NCBI RefSeq assembly: GCF_003691365.1
Contig: NZ_CP033087.1
Span: 1,626,501 to 1,690,500 of the forward strand
Length of the DNA: 64,000 bases
Reading direction: 5' to 3'
From: Commensalibacter melissae
GTDB taxonomy: Bacteria > Pseudomonadota > Alphaproteobacteria > Acetobacterales > Acetobacteraceae
Part shown: one piece after another, positions 47,736 through 56,497 of the stretch
Position numbering within the stretch: position 1 is the first letter of the stretch
How the letters are laid out: the number at the start of each line of letters is the position of its first letter
Made by a program: the position numbers and the translations under genes
Notes under the pieces: generated by a model
What the model was told of the DNA's origin: nothing
The model's input: the letters and a program-made list of their open reading frames with translations, nothing else
The model's database searches: none

Positions 47736-48527
47736 ATGCGTCAACCCGTTTGTTATCTTCCCCATGGGGGCGGTCCGTGTTTTTTTATGGATGATCCTTA
47801 TAATATATGGACCAATATGGGTGATTTTCTACATAAATTCCCTAAAACATTACCTAAAAAACCAGATGCCATCGTTGTCATTGCGGCTCATTGGGAAAGC
47901 GATCCGATCAAAATCCACCATCACCCAAATCCATCCTTGTATTATGATTATTATGACTTTCCCGAACATACTTATCAATTACAATATCCAGCATCAGGGT
48001 ATCCGCTTCTTGCCGAACAAATCCATACCCTTTTAACAGAACAGCATATTCAAAGTGAATTTGAAGAAAAAAGAGGATGGGATCATAGTGTTTTTATTCC
48101 CTTAAAAGTCATGTTTCCTGATGCCGATATTCCAATTGTGGAAATATCGCTACATAATAACCTTGATCCGGCATACCATTTTAATATCGGTCGGGCCCTT
48201 TATCCGCTACGCAATAAAAATATTTTAATTATGGGAAGTGGGATGAGCTATCATAACCTGCCCTTTTTATTTTCTGGTCAAGGCACTAGAGAGGCATATG
48301 CTTTTGATAACTGGTTAACCGATGTCATTTCCCTCCCCGCTTGTGATGATCGTGATAGATTATTGATTGAATGGGAAAAAACCGCCGACGCACATTCGGC
48401 TCATCCACGTACAGAACATCTTCTACCCTTGATGGCGGTTTCTGGCGCAGCAAGACAAGATCATGGAAAATGTATATTTAAAGATATAATTTTACATAAA
48501 CCAATTTCTGCTTACCAATTTGGTTGA
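47736..48527 (+). CDS. DODA-type extradiol ring-opening dioxygenase
   Basis: 263 residues of the class III extradiol dioxygenase (LigB/DODA, YgiD) family. Conserved parts are the first metal-ligand region YLPHGGGPCFFM (His9), the IAAHWESDPIKIHHHPNPSL segment with a second His, the catalytic RGWDHSVFIPLKVMFPDADI (with His) and LIMGSGMSYHNLPFL near residue 170. These fit a metal-dependent catechol-type cleaving enzyme with a His/Glu site. Physiological substrate unknown; YgiD of E. coli acts on 3,4-dihydroxyphenylalanine-like compounds. It is likely to be cotranscribed with the upstream methyltransferase. Confidence 0.88.
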   Translation: MRQPVCYLPHGGGPCFFMDDPYNIWTNMGDFLHKFPKTLPKKPDAIVVIAAHWESDPIKIHHHPNPSLYYDYYDFPEHTYQLQYPASGYPLLAEQIHTLLTEQHIQSEFEEKRGWDHSVFIPLKVMFPDADIPIVEISLHNNLDPAYHFNIGRALYPLRNKNILIMGSGMSYHNLPFLFSGQGTREAYAFDNWLTDVISLPACDDRDRLLIEWEKTADAHSAHPRTEHLLPLMAVSGAARQDHGKCIFKDIILHKPISAYQFG

Positions 48528-48912
48528 TTATTATCAAAACAGAAAATATTCCCTTAATCATGCTTTAGTTTTTAACATATTCTACAGTATTAAATAATAC
48601 TGACATTAATTTTCTTTTTTTATAAAAATTGTTTCATGATAATACAAAATAAATCCTTAAATATTTATTTTTAAGTTTGAAAAAATTTGTATTTAGAATA
48701 TTTTATAAATATTGTAGATATGTTTTAACCTAATAAATATTGATAAACCGCTTTATGATATTATATCAACCTTGAATGTATCTGATAATACCCCCATTTC
48801 ACTCATTCTGTTTTTACAATTTCCCACAAAACCTTCATTTATTTAACAAAATCCACTTTGTTATATAGTTGATTTTTTGTTTAGATTTATAACCTACGTT
48901 TCGGATTCCTAT
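48528..48912. other. 385-bp AT-rich leader upstream of the DEAD-box helicase
   Basis: No ORF, tRNA or known riboswitch is recognised. The tract is over 75 percent A/T by eye. Such long leaders before DEAD-box helicase genes can hold cold-shock elements, but no clear structure is seen here. The 12 codons between the TTG at 48877 and the ATG at 48913 are in frame with the helicase but are unlikely to be translated. Confidence 0.35.
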
Positions 48913-50676
48913 ATGCCATTTACTCAAATTCATTCCTCCCTTGCAAAAGCTATAGAAAATAAAGGCTATACAGCCTTGACTGCTGTTCAACAGGCTGTTC
49001 TTGAACAACAGAATAATGAACAAGATTTACTTGTATCTGCTCAAACCGGTTCAGGTAAAACCGTGGCTTATGGAATTGCCATGGCAACAACATTACTTGC
49101 TAATAAAGATCAGTTTGCTGCTGCAAAATTACCGCTAGCCCTGATTATCGCTCCCACTCGCGAATTAGCGTTACAAGTTCACCAAGAATTATCCTGGCTA
49201 TATACAAATACCAAGGCCAAGATTGTAACCTGTATTGGCGGAATGAATGTTCGTAAAGAAGCTTATGCACTGGAAAAAGGCTGTCATATCGTTGTGGGAA
49301 CACCCGGACGACTTTGTGATCACGTACGGCATAATCATCTTGATCTATCTGGCCTGGACACAATTGTTCTTGATGAGGCAGATGAAATGTTGGACTTGGG
49401 TTTTCGTGATGAACTGGAGGAATTATTATCCGCATGTCCATCAAATCATAGAACCCTGCTTTTTTCTGCAACCATTGACAAAGATATTGAAAACCTGGCC
49501 CGACGATATCAGAAAAAAGCATTGAGAATTAATACAGTTCCCACCAATCAGCATAGAGACATTGAATATCACGCTTCTTTGATTCACCCAAAGGAGGTTG
49601 ATAACGCCGTTATTAATTATTTACGTTTTATTGACAGCCCCACAGCAATGGTTTTCTGTGCCACCCGAGAACTCGTTCGTCATATGCAATCAACTTTGAT
49701 TGAACGGGGTTTTTCATGTGTTGCCCTTTCTGGCGATCTTGGACAGGAAGAACGAAATCATGCCATTAAAAGTCTTCGTTCTGGTCAAATACGAGTCTGT
49801 GTTGCCACTGATGTCGCTGCCCGTGGTTTGGATCTGCCCACTCTGGATCTTGTCATTCATGCTAGCCTTCCAACCAATTCCGCCACCTTATTGCATCGTT
49901 CAGGAAGGACTGGACGTGCCGGAAGAAAAGGTCGGTGCGTGTTAATTGTTCCTTCAAATCAACGCAATCGTGCCGAACGCCTATTGGCTCACGCTAAAGT
50001 AACAGCAAGTTGGGAAAACCCGCCTGATATGATGGCCATCCGTGAAAAGGATAACCAGCGTCTTCTTTCCAATCCTGTACTTTTAAGCAGCAAGGATATT
50101 ATGGAAGAAGATCAACCTTTGATTCAGCAGTTGATTGAACAGTTCAATCTTAATGAACTTGCGAATGCTGTCATTTCATTTTATCGTTCAATTATTCCTA
50201 ATCCCGAGGAAATTACAAACATATCCCTGCAGAAACAGCGCTCCGCCCCTTACAATAAGGAAAATAGAAGACAAAAATCATCAGAAAAATACGCATTTAC
50301 AAACGGGGTCTGGTATGAAATTCCAGTTGGTCGAAATGAAAAAGCAGATCCTAAATGGCTTATTCCAATCATTTGCAAATCTGGTAATATCCAGAAAAAA
50401 GATATTGGAAATATTCGTATTTTTGATAACGCCACAAAATTCGAGATTTCCTCGGAAAAAAAAGATATTTTTAACAAAAATATTGCAAATGACAAATCCG
50501 TAAACATTTACCAAACGTCAGCCCCGTCTATTGGGGAAGGTGATAAAAAACCGGATTACAGGCGCAAAAGAAAAAATGGGTCGGATTTAAAAAAAACAAG
50601 AACCAGAAAGAAAACCGATTTTAAATACAAAGATAAATCGGGTCCATCATCTTCATCAAGAAAACGCAAAAAATAA
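48913..50676 (+). CDS. DEAD-box ATP-dependent RNA helicase with DbpA-type RNA-binding domain
   Basis: The longer frame begins with a TTG at 48877, but the ATG at 48913 (MPFTQIHSSLAKAIENKGYT) gives the usual Q-motif start and 587 residues. Motifs are complete: AQTGSGKT (43-50), PTRELALQ, GTPGRLCDHV, DEAD (154-157), SAT, and HRSGRTGRAGRKGRC for motif VI. Residues from about 455 to 530 form a DbpA-like RNA-binding domain (TNGVWYEIPVGRNEKADPKW, then IICKSGNIQKKDIGNIRIF). The final 55 residues are Lys/Arg-rich. This layout is that of CsdA/DeaD-type helicases for ribosome assembly or mRNA decay at low temperature. Confidence 0.93.
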   Translation: MPFTQIHSSLAKAIENKGYTALTAVQQAVLEQQNNEQDLLVSAQTGSGKTVAYGIAMATTLLANKDQFAAAKLPLALIIAPTRELALQVHQELSWLYTNTKAKIVTCIGGMNVRKEAYALEKGCHIVVGTPGRLCDHVRHNHLDLSGLDTIVLDEADEMLDLGFRDELEELLSACPSNHRTLLFSATIDKDIENLARRYQKKALRINTVPTNQHRDIEYHASLIHPKEVDNAVINYLRFIDSPTAMVFCATRELVRHMQSTLIERGFSCVALSGDLGQEERNHAIKSLRSGQIRVCVATDVAARGLDLPTLDLVIHASLPTNSATLLHRSGRTGRAGRKGRCVLIVPSNQRNRAERLLAHAKVTASWENPPDMMAIREKDNQRLLSNPVLLSSKDIMEEDQPLIQQLIEQFNLNELANAVISFYRSIIPNPEEITNISLQKQRSAPYNKENRRQKSSEKYAFTNGVWYEIPVGRNEKADPKWLIPIICKSGNIQKKDIGNIRIFDNATKFEISSEKKDIFNKNIANDKSVNIYQTSAPSIGEGDKKPDYRRKRKNGSDLKKTRTRKKTDFKYKDKSGPSSSSRKRKK

Positions 50677-50678
50677 AT

Positions 50679-50698
50679 AAAGGGGCTTATGCCCCTTT
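50679..50698 (-). terminator. Convergent terminator between the helicase and the repeat protein
   Basis: AAAGGGGC (50679-50686) pairs with GCCCCTTT (50691-50698) across TTAT. On the minus strand it is followed by ATTTATTTTTT, which gives a proper T-run for the repeat-protein gene; on the + strand it also ends the helicase gene. Confidence 0.8.
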
Positions 50699-50725
50699 AC
50701 CAAATTCGTGTCACAAATTAAAAAT

Positions 50726-51322
50726 TTAATTTGAAAATGGATGTGTCAAATCATGTATATCCTGTTTTGTATTATTTTTTAAATCTTTCCATTCCTGACG
50801 TCTTTGTTCCTGACGATATTTCATTTCTCTTCTGGGTTCATTCAGACGATCCTTGAAATCCTGCTTTTGTTGATTCCAACGTTCTCTCTGATCCCTTTGA
50901 TAATCCCTATAACGATCCATACGTTCCTGTGCTTCTCTTTTGGGTCCATTCAGACGATCCTTGAAATCCTGTCTTTGTTGATCCCAGCGTGCTCTCTGAT
51001 CCCTTTGATAATCCCTATAACGATCCATACGTTCCTGTGCTTCTCTTTTGGGTCCATTCAGACGATCCTTGAAATCCTGTCTTTGTTGATCCCAGCGTGC
51101 TCTCTGATCCCTTTGATAATCCCTATAACGATCCATACGTTCCTGGTTTTGCTGCATACGATCGCGAATTGCCTGATTATGCTGTGTAACACGGTTATGA
51201 AAATTATCTTCCTTTTGTTGCAAATTCTGTATTACATCCTGAGCATGAACCTGAGAGACCAAATTCCCCATCATAAATACACTTAAAAAACTTGCAGAGA
51301 TAATTAAACGTTTTGACAACAT
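50726..51322 (-). CDS. Periplasmic Arg/Gln-rich tandem-repeat protein
   Basis: 198 residues, not recognised as a named family. An N-terminal signal peptide ends in VSQVHA-Q (about residues 1-27). The body is three near-identical 36-residue units (RMDRYRDYQRDQRARWDQQR, then QDFKDRLNGPKREAQE), the last more diverged, flanked by a related start (HNQAIRDRMQQNQERMDRYR) and end (YRQEQRRQEWKDLKNN). The whole chain is strongly helical, highly charged and Arg/Gln/Asp-rich. It could bind peptidoglycan, nucleic acid or metals, but this is speculation. It is a single gene facing the helicase. Confidence 0.75.
   Translation of the reverse strand: MLSKRLIISASFLSVFMMGNLVSQVHAQDVIQNLQQKEDNFHNRVTQHNQAIRDRMQQNQERMDRYRDYQRDQRARWDQQRQDFKDRLNGPKREAQERMDRYRDYQRDQRARWDQQRQDFKDRLNGPKREAQERMDRYRDYQRDQRERWNQQKQDFKDRLNEPRREMKYRQEQRRQEWKDLKNNTKQDIHDLTHPFSN
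50821..51145 (-). repeat. 108-bp tandem repeat (three copies) in the repeat-protein gene
   Basis: The same 9-mer ACGTTCCTG starts at 50921, 51029 and 51137, exactly 108 bp apart, and the DNA between is almost identical between the first two intervals. The unit is 36 codons, so copy-number change keeps the frame. The near-identity at the nucleotide level shows recent duplication or gene conversion. Confidence 0.9.
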
Positions 51323-51502
51323 TTTCTTTCCTTCTTTATGAATCTAATCATCTTAAATCAAAACAAAATTCGGGCTATATTAAGGCATTAATGTAACAAT
51401 AAATATCATAAACAGCTCCTGAACTGAATGAAACAAAAGGATGAAAAGTTATTAAATACCATCAAACTGATCCATGGCCGATGTTACATGTTTATTGTCA
51501 TT

Positions 51503-52525
51503 TCACGAAATTGACAATAAAACCGCTTCCAACCTTTGCCAATCTGCTTGCCTGTATAACAATCCAAAACGCAACCAATTGGGATTATAATCAAATTTGC
51601 GTACCCAAATCCCATGAGAGGCCAAATGTTTCCATATATCATTCGCAGACCGATGATAAAATAAGCGAAATAAAAGCGTCCCACCCACAAGATTAAAGAA
51701 ATGACTTTGCAAAAAAGCATCCAGACGTTTTTGTTGAATTCTCAATTTTTTTTCAGTTTCAATTTTCCACAAACCATCTTGTAAGGCCTCAGCAGCTATA
51801 TGCAAGGCGGGTCCATTTACAGGCCATAAACCAAGCATATATCGTATTCTTTGAACAATTTCAGGTGAAGCCAGCAAAAATCCAACCCTTAACCCAGCCA
51901 AACCAAAAGTCTTTCCAAAAGATCGCAATACCAACAATCCTGGTGAAGGTAATAAATAAGCCATACTCTGCCCTGAAAAATCCATATAAGCTTCATCAAG
52001 GATAAGATGATTACCGGATGCACTCCATTTTTTTATCAGGGACTCTAACCTGGCCATATCAATTTTCCGACCATCTGGATTATTTGGATTACAAATAACC
52101 CCCACTACATTTTTTTGGAGGCAAAGCGTCTCAAAATCTTCAAAATTAACGACCCGTGTTACTTTTACCCCAGCCTGCCACCAAGATGAAATATACTCTT
52201 CATAGGTGGGATATAAAACATAAACCTCTTTTGCATTAAGCACAGTCGGCATTAACGATATCAAGATTTGGGTACCAGGCGCAAGCGCAACACAAAATTT
52301 ATTCTTGCAACCATAATAGTCTGCAGCAATCTGCCGCAAATTTTCTTCATGAGAATAAGAGGGCAATTTTTCATATAAAGATATATCTAAAGAGGAAAAT
52401 GGATAGCTGTAAGGGTTAATTCCTGTTGATAAATCCAGCCATGATCCCGTAACCTCCGGAAAAAGCTTTTTCGCTTGGTCAAGGTTCCCCCCATGTTGAA
52501 TATTCATATATTTATCTATATCCAC
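51503..52525 (-). CDS. cobC: Threonine-phosphate decarboxylase CobC/CobD (cobalamin aminopropanol arm)
   Basis: PLP-dependent aspartate-aminotransferase-fold enzyme that makes (R)-1-amino-2-propanol O-phosphate from threonine phosphate, the linker arm of cobalamin. Conserved are HGGNLDQAKKLFPEVTGSWL at the start, the CNPNNPDG motif, LILDEAYMDFSG and the PLP-lysine segment RSFGKTFGLAGLRVGFLLA. The length of 340 aa is normal. It is divergent from cbiB with 77 bp between, a likely shared promoter region. It is called cobC in the aerobic nomenclature and cobD in Salmonella. Histidinol-phosphate aminotransferase is the main alternative, but HGGN and the cob context favour this call. Confidence 0.88.
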   Translation of the reverse strand: MDIDKYMNIQHGGNLDQAKKLFPEVTGSWLDLSTGINPYSYPFSSLDISLYEKLPSYSHEENLRQIAADYYGCKNKFCVALAPGTQILISLMPTVLNAKEVYVLYPTYEEYISSWWQAGVKVTRVVNFEDFETLCLQKNVVGVICNPNNPDGRKIDMARLESLIKKWSASGNHLILDEAYMDFSGQSMAYLLPSPGLLVLRSFGKTFGLAGLRVGFLLASPEIVQRIRYMLGLWPVNGPALHIAAEALQDGLWKIETEKKLRIQQKRLDAFLQSHFFNLVGGTLLFRLFYHRSANDIWKHLASHGIWVRKFDYNPNWLRFGLLYRQADWQRLEAVLLSIS

Positions 52526-52602
52526 TTTATTTAATTTATAGTTAAAACCATCTAAATTATGAAAATATCAATAAATCCACATGGCAGATTATGACAATTT
52601 AA

Positions 52603-53601
52603 ATGATAAAGATTTTAAACATATTTTACAAAAAACGTAATATTGAAATCATGATTATTGCGCTCATGATTGACATGATGTGGGGCGATCCAGAGAAAAT
52701 TTATAAAAAAATTCCGCATCCGATATGTTATGTTGGAAAATTAATTGACTTTCTGGAACTTAAGCTCAATAAAAAAAATAAAAATGCAAATATTCAAAAA
52801 AGAAATGGTTTCATCACTTTATTTTTTAGCTTTCTAGTCCCGGGATTAATAGCCCATCTTTTCCAAAAATTTGTATTTGCCTTTTTTCGTCCGTCTTTAG
52901 CAACTTTTTTATCAGGGATTTTTGGCAGTATTTTCATTGCACATCGCTCACTTTACGAACATGTTCACGCAGTTAGGGAAAAAATTGATCAAAATGATCT
53001 GGCAGGTGCTCGTATTGCGTTGAGTCACATTGTTGGAAGAAAAACAGATAATCTCAATATGTCGGAAATCTGTTGTGCAACCATTGAAAGTTTGGCTGAA
53101 AATTTTTCGGATGGTGTAATCTCTCCTGTTTTTTGGGGATATATTGGGGGATTACCCGGGCTACTTGTTTTTAAATCAATTAATACTGCAGATAGCATGA
53201 TCGGGCATTTAACAGAGCAATATCGGAATTTCGGCTACGCTTCAGCCAAAATGGATGATTACATGAACCTTGTTCCAGCACGACTATCCGCCTTTCTGAT
53301 TTTACTTACAAATCCTAAAAAATTATTCCATAATCTAAAACCCGTTTGTAAAGATGCGCGAAAACACAATTCACCCAACGCTGGATGGCCAGAAGCAGCC
53401 ATGGCTTACACTCTTAATATTCAGTTATTATGTCCACGCCACTATAAAGACCATATTGTTGGATCCCCACGAATAGGTCGAGAACGTAGTCAATTATATT
53501 CCGAGGATATTTGTAAGGCTTGTAAAATTTATTATTATGCAAGTTTTATAAAATTAGTTGTTTTAATAGCATTATACAAAATAATGACGTATTTTAAATA
53601 A
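52603..53601 (+). CDS. cbiB: Adenosylcobinamide-phosphate synthase CbiB
   Basis: Integral membrane enzyme joining the aminopropanol arm to adenosylcobyric acid. Conserved are MIIALMIDMMWGDPEKIYKK at the start (family form LLDLLLGDP), HPICYVGKLIDFLE, the ALSHIVGRKTDNLNMSEICC segment with the AxLIVGRDT-like motif and WPEAAMAYTLNIQLLCPRHY. The length of 332 aa is typical. Called cobD in the Pseudomonas denitrificans pathway. The start is uncertain: the first 16 residues before MIIALM are basic and may not be translated. Divergent from cobC. A terminator lies 170 bp downstream. Confidence 0.92.
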   Translation: MIKILNIFYKKRNIEIMIIALMIDMMWGDPEKIYKKIPHPICYVGKLIDFLELKLNKKNKNANIQKRNGFITLFFSFLVPGLIAHLFQKFVFAFFRPSLATFLSGIFGSIFIAHRSLYEHVHAVREKIDQNDLAGARIALSHIVGRKTDNLNMSEICCATIESLAENFSDGVISPVFWGYIGGLPGLLVFKSINTADSMIGHLTEQYRNFGYASAKMDDYMNLVPARLSAFLILLTNPKKLFHNLKPVCKDARKHNSPNAGWPEAAMAYTLNIQLLCPRHYKDHIVGSPRIGRERSQLYSEDICKACKIYYYASFIKLVVLIALYKIMTYFK

Positions 53602-53769
53602 ATAATAAAGGATTTTATATTGCTAAATTATAATTACATATGATATAAATGTTCAGGTTTTTTAGAAAAAATAATTATATAAATATTTTATATTTATTAA
53701 ATCGATAAAACCTTACTTGCAGAGATTATTATAATCTCTCAAACCACCTAGCTACTTAACTTTATACTT

Positions 53770-53800
53770 AACCTTCTCAAATATTTGAGGAGGTTCTTTT
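53770..53800 (+). terminator. Terminator between convergent cbiB and cobQ
   Basis: AACCTTCTCAAAT (53770-53782) pairs with ATTTGAGGAGGTT (53783-53795) with one G-U pair, followed by CTTTTTAT. It ends cbiB, and could serve cobQ from the other strand as well. Confidence 0.75.
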
Positions 53801-53816
53801 TATACGATAATAATTA

Positions 53817-55274
53817 TTACAACGAAATTAAATTGTCAACTAAAATATTATCATTTATGAAATTCGCCCAATTATTCATCACCGAATCAAGCTGTTGTTC
53901 ATACAATATTCCATCTCCTGATGAACCGAAATATGACAATAAATAATCCCTTACTTCATCACAATGAAAAATTCCGTGAAGATAGGTTCCAATCACTTGC
54001 CCATTGTCAGAAATGGCTCCCTCAGCCCGAGAATCATCCAAATAGGCAAAAGGCTTGTAGGTGCCATGATGTTTTGTCTGCCCTACATGCATTTCATAGC
54101 CTTCGCAGTCAATATCTTTTAAAGCCAAATGACCTGTAACCGCCTCTAATTTTTTTTCTGAGGACAGAATCGTTTCACTTTTAAAAAAACCCAACCCCTT
54201 TATCCGATCATTACTCGATTCTTCAATGCCTAAAGGATCGAGAATCTGTTGTCCCAACATTTGATAGCCGCCACAAATTCCAAAAACATATCCCCCTCTC
54301 CTGACATGCGCCTTTATATCGATATCCCAACCAGTTTGATATAAAGCATTCAAATCTGAAATAGTATTTTTCGATCCGGGAATAATTATCACTTTGGTAA
54401 AAGCTGGAACAACTGATCCCGGAGAAATAAATTCAAGCAGAATATGCGGCTCATTTTTCAGAGGATCAAAATCATCAAAATTTGCAATATTTGGCAACAA
54501 TAAAACAGAAATATGCAACTTGCCATATTGATATGATGATTTATCTGCTTTTAAGTCTGCGGAATCCTCAGCAGGCAATTTTTTCAATTCATCAAAAAAA
54601 GGCAACAAACCGCAATTTTTCCATCCTGTCTTATGGCTTATCCACTCCATTGTTTCCGTAAATAGGGAGGGATCCCCACGCATTTTGTTTACGATAAACC
54701 CTTTAACCAATTTTAAATCATTTGGCGGTAAAATTTTATGCGTTCCAATCAAACTGGCAATAACACCACCACGATCAATATCACCAATTAATATAACAGG
54801 TGCTTTCACAGCCTGCGCAAACCCCATATTGGCAATATCGTTTTTCCGTAAATTTATTTCAGAGGCGGATCCAGCCCCCTCGATTAATATGATATCTGCT
54901 TTACGTTTTAATAAATTAAAACTTTCCGTAACATAATCCAATAATTGCGGCTTAATTTCCTGATATTCCCTTGCCGATGCCTGCCCCCATATTTTGCCCT
55001 GAACAACTATCTGTGACCCTTGAACATTATGCGGCTTAAGCAAAACCGGATTCATATGAACAACAGGATCAACCCTACAAGCAAAAGCTTGCAAAGCCTG
55101 TGCCCGTCCAATCTCACCCCCGTCTACCGTTACCGCCGCATTGTTCGACATATTCTGTGGTTTAAAAGGTAAAACATTATATCCTTTATTTGTCAGGGCC
55201 CTTGCAATTCCAGCAACCAGAACCGATTTTCCCACGCTTGAACCTGTTCCCTGAAACATCAGGATCTTAGCCAT
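53817..55274 (-). CDS. cobQ: Cobyric acid synthase CobQ
   Basis: ATP-dependent amidase that amidates carboxyl groups b, d, e and g of adenosylcobyrinic acid a,c-diamide. The N-terminal P-loop-like GTGSSVGKS is at residues 9-17. PFKPQNMSNNAAVT and GEIGRAQALQAFACRVDPVV, with the downstream NPVLLKP, are the CobQ-type signature. The C-terminal glutaminase has Cys334 in GICGGYQMLG and the His of YLHGIFH. At 485 aa the length is normal. It overlaps the stop of cobO by one base (the cobO stop is at 55274), so cobO and cobQ are coupled in the order cobU-cobO-cobQ. Confidence 0.96.
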   Translation of the reverse strand: MAKILMFQGTGSSVGKSVLVAGIARALTNKGYNVLPFKPQNMSNNAAVTVDGGEIGRAQALQAFACRVDPVVHMNPVLLKPHNVQGSQIVVQGKIWGQASAREYQEIKPQLLDYVTESFNLLKRKADIILIEGAGSASEINLRKNDIANMGFAQAVKAPVILIGDIDRGGVIASLIGTHKILPPNDLKLVKGFIVNKMRGDPSLFTETMEWISHKTGWKNCGLLPFFDELKKLPAEDSADLKADKSSYQYGKLHISVLLLPNIANFDDFDPLKNEPHILLEFISPGSVVPAFTKVIIIPGSKNTISDLNALYQTGWDIDIKAHVRRGGYVFGICGGYQMLGQQILDPLGIEESSNDRIKGLGFFKSETILSSEKKLEAVTGHLALKDIDCEGYEMHVGQTKHHGTYKPFAYLDDSRAEGAISDNGQVIGTYLHGIFHCDEVRDYLLSYFGSSGDGILYEQQLDSVMNNWANFINDNILVDNLISL

Positions 55275-55879
55275 TAGTACTCTATCCCTTTTTGTGCCTT
55301 GATACCAGCATTGAATGGATGTTTGATTAATTTCATTTCTGTAACCATATCTGCTGCATCAATAAGCTTTTGGGGAGCATTGCGACCTGTTATAACAACA
55401 TGCTGCATTTTGGGGCGCTGTTGTAAATCCCTTATAATCTGGTCAGGGTCAAGATAATTGTAACGTAGGGCTATATTCAATTCATCCAAGACAACCAGCG
55501 ATATATCTTCACGGTTCAAATAGTCCAACGCCAACGACCAGGCCGCCTGACAGGATTCAATATCCTTTTGTTTATCTTGGGTGTTCCAGGTAAAACCTTT
55601 ACCTAAAGTATGCCATTCAAGCAAATCAGGAAAAAATTCAACCATTCTTTGCTCACCCGTTTTCCACTCAGGTGCTTTGATAAATTGAATAACAACACTT
55701 TTAAATCCATAACTCAAATGACGAAACAAAAGACCGAAAGCAGCCGTTGACTTGCCTTTTCCCGTTCCGGTATGCACCATCAACAGCCCTTTTTCTTCTG
55801 TCTTGGAGGCAACAATGATTTTTTGCAATTGTTGCCTTTTTTGCATTTTTCGTTTGTGATGAAGCGCATCATCATTCAT
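55274..55879 (-). CDS. cobO: Cob(I)yrinic acid a,c-diamide adenosyltransferase CobO (BtuR)
   Basis: ATP:corrinoid adenosyltransferase that adds the upper 5'-deoxyadenosyl ligand. The P-loop MVHTGTGKGKST lies near residues 34-45. Other conserved parts are AAFGLLFRHLSYGFKSVVIQ, the EWHTLGKGFTWNTQDKQKD segment and LDELNIALRYNYLD. The 201 residues match CobO/BtuR. The N-terminal 30 residues are basic, as usual. It is 19 nt downstream of cobU on the same strand and overlaps cobQ by 1 bp. Confidence 0.96.
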   Translation of the reverse strand: MNDDALHHKRKMQKRQQLQKIIVASKTEEKGLLMVHTGTGKGKSTAAFGLLFRHLSYGFKSVVIQFIKAPEWKTGEQRMVEFFPDLLEWHTLGKGFTWNTQDKQKDIESCQAAWSLALDYLNREDISLVVLDELNIALRYNYLDPDQIIRDLQQRPKMQHVVITGRNAPQKLIDAADMVTEMKLIKHPFNAGIKAQKGIEY

Positions 55880-55898
55880 ATCAATTTTCCTGTTTCAA

Positions 55899-56399
55899 CT
55901 AAATTTTAATATTCAGGGGACATCCGGCAACAACCATCGTAAATTTATGAGCAATGGCTACCATTTTCTGATGTAAAATTCCCGCTTCGTTGATAAATTT
56001 TCTCGCTAACGCATTATCTGGAACAATACCCTGTCCAACCTCATTACTGACAATTATGATATTTCCATGAAATGTCATTAATGCGGAAAGAAATTTATCA
56101 GTCTCCTCTTTTATATTTCGGTTATCCATTAATAGATTGGTCAACCATAAGGTTAGGCAATCGACCAGAATTGAATGAACATTATTCGTATTTATAATAT
56201 CTGCAAGATTGATGGATTCCTCTATGGTTTGCCATCCCTGCCCTCTTCTTTTCTGATGAACGGCAATTTTTTCCTGCATTTCATGATCCATGCAACGCGC
56301 CGTTGCAAGATAAATCCACGGTGCCGGATGAAACATAACCTGATTTTCGGCAAATCTGCTTTTCCCCGATTTCACCCCACCCAATACAAAATGAATCAT
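55899..56399 (-). CDS. cobU: Adenosylcobinamide kinase/guanylyltransferase CobU (CobP)
   Basis: Bifunctional enzyme that phosphorylates adenosylcobinamide and then adds GMP for nucleotide-loop assembly. P-loop GGVKSGKS at residues 7-14. The HQKRRGQGWQTIEE segment contains the GMP-attachment His region (HxxRRGxxW), and VDCLTLWLTNLL and VSNEVGQGIVPDNALARKF complete the family signature. At 166 aa it is slightly short (E. coli 181) because the end is trimmed after NIKI. First gene of cobU-cobO-cobQ on the minus strand. Confidence 0.95.
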   Translation of the reverse strand: MIHFVLGGVKSGKSRFAENQVMFHPAPWIYLATARCMDHEMQEKIAVHQKRRGQGWQTIEESINLADIINTNNVHSILVDCLTLWLTNLLMDNRNIKEETDKFLSALMTFHGNIIIVSNEVGQGIVPDNALARKFINEAGILHQKMVAIAHKFTMVVAGCPLNIKI

Positions 56400-56497
56400 T
56401 TTTCCATTACTTTTTATAAATATACCTTTTTTCTAAAAAGATATACCATATTCGTGCACATATCACCTGCTTAAAACCCTTGTAAAAAGGAAAAACT

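Noticed and set aside
49145-49522. 125-codon minus-strand frame inside the DEAD-box helicase gene
   Set aside because: Antisense to the conserved helicase motifs, no ribosome site, no domain.
50821-51145. Possible CRISPR array
   Set aside because: The 108-bp repeats are contiguous with no spacers and stay in one reading frame, so they are coding tandem repeats.
50804-51286. 160-codon + strand frame over the tandem-repeat gene
   Set aside because: Antisense shadow of the 36-residue repeats; the hydrophobic repeating product is the complement of an Arg/Gln-rich helix.
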